The position numbers were made by a program, and so were the translations under genes. The notes under the pieces are model-generated. The model was not told the DNA's origin. It ran no database searches and worked only from the letters and a program-made list of their open reading frames with translations. Positions 59,398 through 64,000 of a stretch of 64,000 nt of DNA are shown one piece after another; position 1 is the stretch's first letter, and the number at the start of each line of letters is the position of its first letter. Source of the DNA: Monocercomonoides exilis (Eukaryota; Preaxostyla; Oxymonadida; Polymastigidae); assembly GCA_001643675.2 (NCBI GenBank), contig LSRY02000059.1:191001-255000 (forward strand), given 5' to 3'.

Positions 59398-60083
59398 CTG
59401 ACGCTTTCAATTGCATTTTTTTTAAGCAAAAATCCCCAACTAACACTTCCGCACAGATTTTGAATGAATTTGTGAAAGTTGAAAAGGGAAGAGTGTAACT
59501 TAACAACGAATATGACATAAGAGAGTGAGAGAGAGGAACAGGAGAAGGAGAGAAACGGAATAAAGAAAAAAGAAGAAAATTATAAAAGAGAATGAAATAA
59601 GAGAAGAGGAAATAGAGAACGAAGGTCTGGAAAAAGATCTTGATATGGAAAAGAAAAGAAAAATGATGTAAGCATGGACTTTATAGATGAACCCTGCGAG
59701 TTAACCAGAATATGTTCAGTTTTTCAAAGGATTTATTCTATCAAAAAGGAAATAATTTGATGTGAGAAAAATAGTAACATAAGGAAAATTAAACCTTAAA
59801 AAGAGTTGATGAATTTGTGAACTCATTTCAGTTGTTGTATTCGTTGATTCAACCTTCTTCATCTAATGCACTATCTTAGCAATTTTTCAAAAGAACAACT
59901 TTTTTTCATTTATATTTGATTAATTAAAGATTATTATGAAAAAAAATACAAACTTCATTTCCAAATGTTTGTGTATTGTTTCAGGAATAATTGATGAAAT
60001 GAATAATCAAGTTAAAATTATTTCATAGAATGAAAATATTTGGATTTTTTTTTTGTTTTGTTTAAATTAAAAAAAGAGAAGCA
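59398..60083. other. AT-rich intergenic DNA
   Basis: About 690 bp with purine-rich stretches; nothing recognisable. It forms the 3' flank of the hAT relic. Confidence 0.55.
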
Positions 60084-63000
60084 TTATATTCGAAGGAGAG
60101 CATCCAGCGTCTGAATGCTTATTGGAAAATTTTTATCACCGAGAATGAATCTCATTTTGGATATGATTCGTTCGCAACTTGCTTCGCTGCAAGGAGAACA
60201 AATCAGAGTCAAGCAGAGTCCCGAGAAAACCATTTGCAGATCTCCGTAGGAGGAAAAGGCCCTGTAAAAAACTTCTGAGTCTTTTTCAATCACACTTTCT
60301 GGGCTTGATTTCAAAAGCCTTTGAAAAATTAATAAGCATACATTTGGGTGATTCTTTTTGATAAGTCGCAAATGTTTAATTTTCAAATAAATCAAAAATT
60401 TCATATCTTGATCAAATTTCGGTCCCCTCTCATGGAACTTCACAGAAATGTGTTAAATAGCATTGTCAAATTATACTAGGTTCGGGTTTTGTGAAGTTCC
60501 ATGAGAGGGGACCGAAATTTAATCAAGATATGAAATTTTTGCATTATTTGAAAATTAAACATTTGCGACTTTTCAAAAAGAATCACCCATTTATGTATTT
60601 TTCTTCCAGGTGTCGAATTGATTTTCTTGTGTACTTCGAGAAAGCTTCAAATAATCGTGAATACCAATCGGCTGTTTAGTAATTTTCTATGTTCTTCAAT
60701 ATTTCCATTTCTTTTTCAAAAGATAATTCATTGCACAATTCAATCTTTCTTGTCGAGAAAAGAAGTTCAACTTCATTATCATCATGTACGCTGATATCCA
60801 TTTCTTGTTCATCATCATTTTCGTCAGAATTATCTTCGAAAGCACTAGATGAATTTCTTAGTTCTAAATCAATCGAATGTGGCTCACTTGTATCGTTAAA
60901 TGTCAATGTCGAGGAAACTTCGGAGTTAATCTCTTGCGAGAAAGAGCTGTTGAAACATGAAAGTTGACAATTTGAAGAAGATGAAGATGAAGCTGGTGAT
61001 AGCAAGGATGAGGAAGAGGATGAAGATAAAGCAGAGACTGAGGCAGAGGCCGAGGAAGAAGAAGACGACGACGAAGAGGAGGAGGAAGAGGAGGAAAGCA
61101 CTGCCGTTCTATCAGAAGTTTCATTCGCAATTGTTTCTGATTCAAATTTTCGTAAAGATCCAAATTCGAACATATCATCAGAGGAAAGTTCTTCTGCCAG
61201 AAGTGATCCAAGTTCATGGTCTTCTGAATCGCTTTCTGCTTCTTCTTCTCCTGAAATATTATTATTCTCAATAGAAAAAACAAATTGATCATTTTCAATT
61301 TTCTGTATCAAATCTAAAATACTTGCTATACACTCTTAATTGATTAATTCCGATTCTCTTGATGTAATATTATTCTTTGCTTGGAAAAACCCGTCAATTG
61401 TTAAACAATGATTATCAATATGATTATCTTGATTTTGCAAATGCGACAAAGCTGACAACTGAGCCTCGGTATTCAATACAGAGTTTGTTGATAAATATGC
61501 TTTTTGCGTGTTTGTAGAAACTTTTTGAGATAATTGCAATGATGCAAAATTTTGAGAAGAAAAGTCTGATGCATCTGAAGATAGAGAATGTAATTCAGAA
61601 GCACCATCCAGACTTACTGTTATTGTTGAATTCTCTGTAAGATTTTTCTCCTTTTCTTTTTCTTGGTAATTTGAAGCATCAATAAAGTTTTGAGTGAACA
61701 TTTTGAGTCTGTATAATTGCATTCCAATGGGAGTTAATGAAAACGCTAAAGGAATTATATGACCATAAGTTCCCATGAAAAAATAATTATGTAATAAAAC
61801 AAGAATGTTTGTAATCGCATTGTGCCATTCCAAATCTTTGAATAAGCTATGTTTTGATAAACTTATTAGAAATGAAACTGATTGGATTAGAGCTGGAAAA
61901 ACTTGCCACATTTTTGTATGATCATTCTCAAAAAACAAGTGCAGCTTGTACAATGGATGAAGAATGACTTCTGTTTTCATAATATTAATCAGCTCATCCA
62001 AATCCAACAGCTTTTCTTTTCTAATCATTTCAAACTTTTTTCTTTCAAACGAGCATATTTGGAACAAGCTGTGCCATCTTGTTGCAACAAAAGCAGGAAC
62101 GGCCTTCTTCAGAATTGATCTGTATGTTTTTGTATGGGATCTTTCCGAAAATTCCAAAATAGAATATTTCATTTTCGAAAGAAACTTTATTTTGCTGAAT
62201 GATGAAGAAATTACTAAGTTCGTCAAATGGTTGCAGCAGTAAATAAAAACAGGTTCTATTGTTGGAGTCGCTTGAGAAGAGGAAGATCCAGTAAAACTTT
62301 GTTGAATTAAAAGATTAATAGCTTTTCTTTGTGCTGCCAACCCATCTGTGCAAAAACTTCTTATAATAGAATTAAAAGAAGAAAAATCTTTTGCTAATTT
62401 TTGAAATAAAACCAAATAATCATCTGCTTTGTAACATGGAGGAAAAATTCCCCAAAAAAAAAGGTGTTGATAATAAAAATAATTGACAAACAGTTACAAC
62501 TGTGCACTGTTTATGGGCTACAGATGCACCATCAACCATTACACATAATCCACAATTCGTAATTTTTGTTTTTCGTTCCTTTTCCACTTTTGCTTTTTCT
62601 TTCAAAACTGAATATGAAACCTTTCTCCTTGTTAAATATGGGAAAATAGATTTTGTATTTACTGAAGGATTGGCTTGCCCAGCTCGAATAAGTGATGAGT
62701 AAAATTCATTTGATGCTTTTGATGAAGCGGATGAAAACGAAATATTGCATTTTGTGATCATCGAAACAAATTGTGTTTCTAACGTCTCATGAATAGGTAT
62801 TGATGGAGATATGTGATTGTTTTGTTGAGTAATTGAATAATTTTTGCTCGCAGCTTGTCTAAATAGAATTGTAATAAAGTTAGTTTTTAGTGAATTGCAT
62901 TTGTGATTCAAAATTGAAGGACTGCTTTTTCTTCCGCATATTCCACAGCTGATTCCATCTTTGCAAACTGGACAAAGATAATATCGGTGAAAATCTTTCT

Positions 63001-63405
63001 TCGGTGTTCCGTCTTCTTCAACTTTCACAAATGTAATCCACAAATTATTGTTGAAATTTTCGAACGCTATTTTTGAAATGAAATTGTTTTTTTTTTTTCA
63101 CTAGATTCTCGTAAACTCAAAGTAATTTTGTTTCAATTCATTTGTTAATCACAAATAAATAAATAATAAGAAAACCAAAACCTGCTCCAAATTTTGTTTC
63201 ACAATGCTTTGAAATATTAATGAACTGTGCATTCGCTTCCTTTAACTGTTTGACCTTGTCTTCAAAGGCTCTAGCATGAAAAAAATTATACAACGAAAAA
63301 TCGAAAAAATAATAGGATAAAAAAAACAACCAATAATGAATTTGATAAAGAAATTTTCAACTCATCAACAAGTTTGGTTTTAATTTCATCACATATATTT
63401 TCCAT
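60084..63405 (-). pseudogene. Decayed hAT-family transposase
   Basis: Minus-strand pieces in family order. A possible start at 63405 (MENICDEIKTKLVDELK) precedes a helical segment (EDKVKQLKEANAQFINISKH). A BED-like zinc-binding segment follows: YYLCPVCKDGISCGICGRK ending LNHKC (about 62900-63030). Then hAT core motifs: MVDGASVAHKQ, a second Asp in CTDGLAAQRKA, the Cys-His motif YCCNHLTNLV, and ATRWHSLFQIC. The C-terminal dimerisation region is SPCSEASCERIISKMRFILG (about 60140-60200). Damage: a frameshift at the A9/C4 run 62450-62462, an in-frame TAA at 61336-61338, a stop and frame change near 60676-60678, and a MITE at 60345-60589 between DTWKKNT and HPNVCLLIF. A Ser/acidic low-complexity insert occupies 60700-61260. 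Not functional as it stands. Confidence 0.85.
60345..60589. mobile_element. Palindromic MITE, copy 2, inserted in the hAT relic
   Basis: A 245-bp palindrome with ends TGGGTGATTCTTTTTGA and the reverse complement, the same arms as the copy at 55543-55784, and a spacer matching that copy in inverted orientation. It separates two parts of the transposase C-terminus that belong together, so it inserted after the hAT element arrived. The target duplication is not clear by eye. Confidence 0.88.
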
Positions 63406-63680
63406 TTTGACACTGAATGTCACTGACTTCACTGACAGTCAGTAGATCATAAAAATCCGAAATAGACTTCTATGTCAGAAACCCATAAAATTGTCAATAC
63501 TAATAATTCACAAAATGTTTAGATTATTATTAATAATAATTTTGAATTATTAATTTTTTTTGTATAAAAATTGATCAAAATAAATGAAAATGCGGAATAT
63601 TTAAAAAAACTCTTTTTGAGCTCAATGTCAGTCAGTTGAATTTTTTGGCCCGTCAAATGTCAGCATGTAACACATGTTTA
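63406..63680. repeat. TGTCAGT/CACTGAC-rich non-coding block next to the hAT relic
   Basis: Contains CACTGAATGTCACTGACTT and TCACTGACAGTCAGTAG (about 63410-63445) and AATGTCAGTCAGTTG with AAATGTCAGC (about 63625-63665). It may be the subterminal region of the hAT element, where transposase-binding repeats usually lie. It ends with TGTAACACATG (63666-63676), whose reverse complement occurs at 55165-55175. Confidence 0.4.
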
Positions 63681-63789
63681 TTTTATTTAACAAAATTCAT
63701 CATATTTGTGAAATATTTAAATTGTATATTGATGTGAAGCAGTTTATTTTTATCAACATTTTCATCCGTTATTCGCATGGCAGTTTGCT

Positions 63790-64000
63790 ATATATAGTTA
63801 GTGTAAATAATGGTGGACACTTTCAATAACTGCGGACAGTCGCATTATCTCAACAACAGTTGATAGTTGCATTTTGACAATTTACCCAATTATTCCTTCA
63901 ATGAATATGAACTGATTTGAATTGTTTTTATGACTTATTCAACACAGTAATATTTCATAATAATTATTTATTCTTTTCGGAGAAACTCGGAGAAATTAGA
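63790..64000 (+). repeat. Repeat family R1, further copy (runs off the window)
   Basis: Reads TAGTTAGTGTAAATAATGG, then ACACTTTCAATAACTG and CGCATTATCTCAACAACAG, aligning with both ends of the R1 structure at 15399-15805. The other end is outside the window. Confidence 0.6.

Noticed and set aside
60491-60679. Plus-strand frame starting at the right arm of MITE copy 2
   Set aside because: Its first residues equal those of the minus-strand frame at 60443 because the element is a palindrome.

Overview
The window is nuclear DNA of a eukaryotic protist. At least ten protein genes are interrupted by short GT-AG introns (48-212 nt where both ends can be placed). Intergenic and intron DNA is very AT-rich, while exons are richer in GC. 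Proteins carry long runs of Ser, Glu or Lys, and TAA, TAG and TGA all end genes, so the code looks standard. An intron-bearing flagellate such as an oxymonad-type metamonad would fit, but this is a low-confidence guess from general features, not from a marker gene.

Layout. 1-2469 (+): DUF2009/UPF0652 protein. 2741-5415 (+): importin-alpha-like armadillo protein. 5547-6599 (+): orphan with two degenerate EF-hand-like segments. 6751-11676 (+): HID1 homologue with a large acidic insert. 11677-16604: gene desert holding a 2.8-kb terminal-inverted-repeat element (12385-15172) with duplicated target sites and a decayed armadillo-type gene fragment inside, plus a second repeat family. 16605-18566 (-): CCT7 (TRiC eta). 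18828-19263 (-): small two-exon protein. 19799-21661 (+): HMG-box plus DEK_C protein. 21987-26980 (+): long disordered protein with a His/Cys-rich cluster. 27316-45527 (-): TOR kinase, predicted 5,935 aa, with one 17-kb exon. 46017-50834 (-): AP-4 epsilon adaptin. 50886-52822 (+): Ras-like GTPase fused to a PH domain, starting only 51 bp from the AP-4 start codon. 53467-54654 (-): phosphoserine aminotransferase. 54655-64000: repeat-rich DNA with a palindromic MITE, a broken low-complexity gene, and a decayed hAT transposase into which a second copy of the same MITE has inserted.

Several genes belong to growth control and post-Golgi traffic: TOR (nutrient signalling), AP-4 epsilon and HID1 (trans-Golgi sorting and secretory granules in other eukaryotes), and a small GTPase with its own membrane-binding domain. 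Whether the neighbourhood is functionally meaningful cannot be judged from one window. The most unusual items are the giant TOR with an internal Cys4 motif, the Ras-PH fusion with two non-canonical GTPase positions, the 51-bp divergent start region, the TIR element carrying a gene fragment, and the MITE-in-hAT nesting. No tRNA, rRNA or CRISPR array was recognised.
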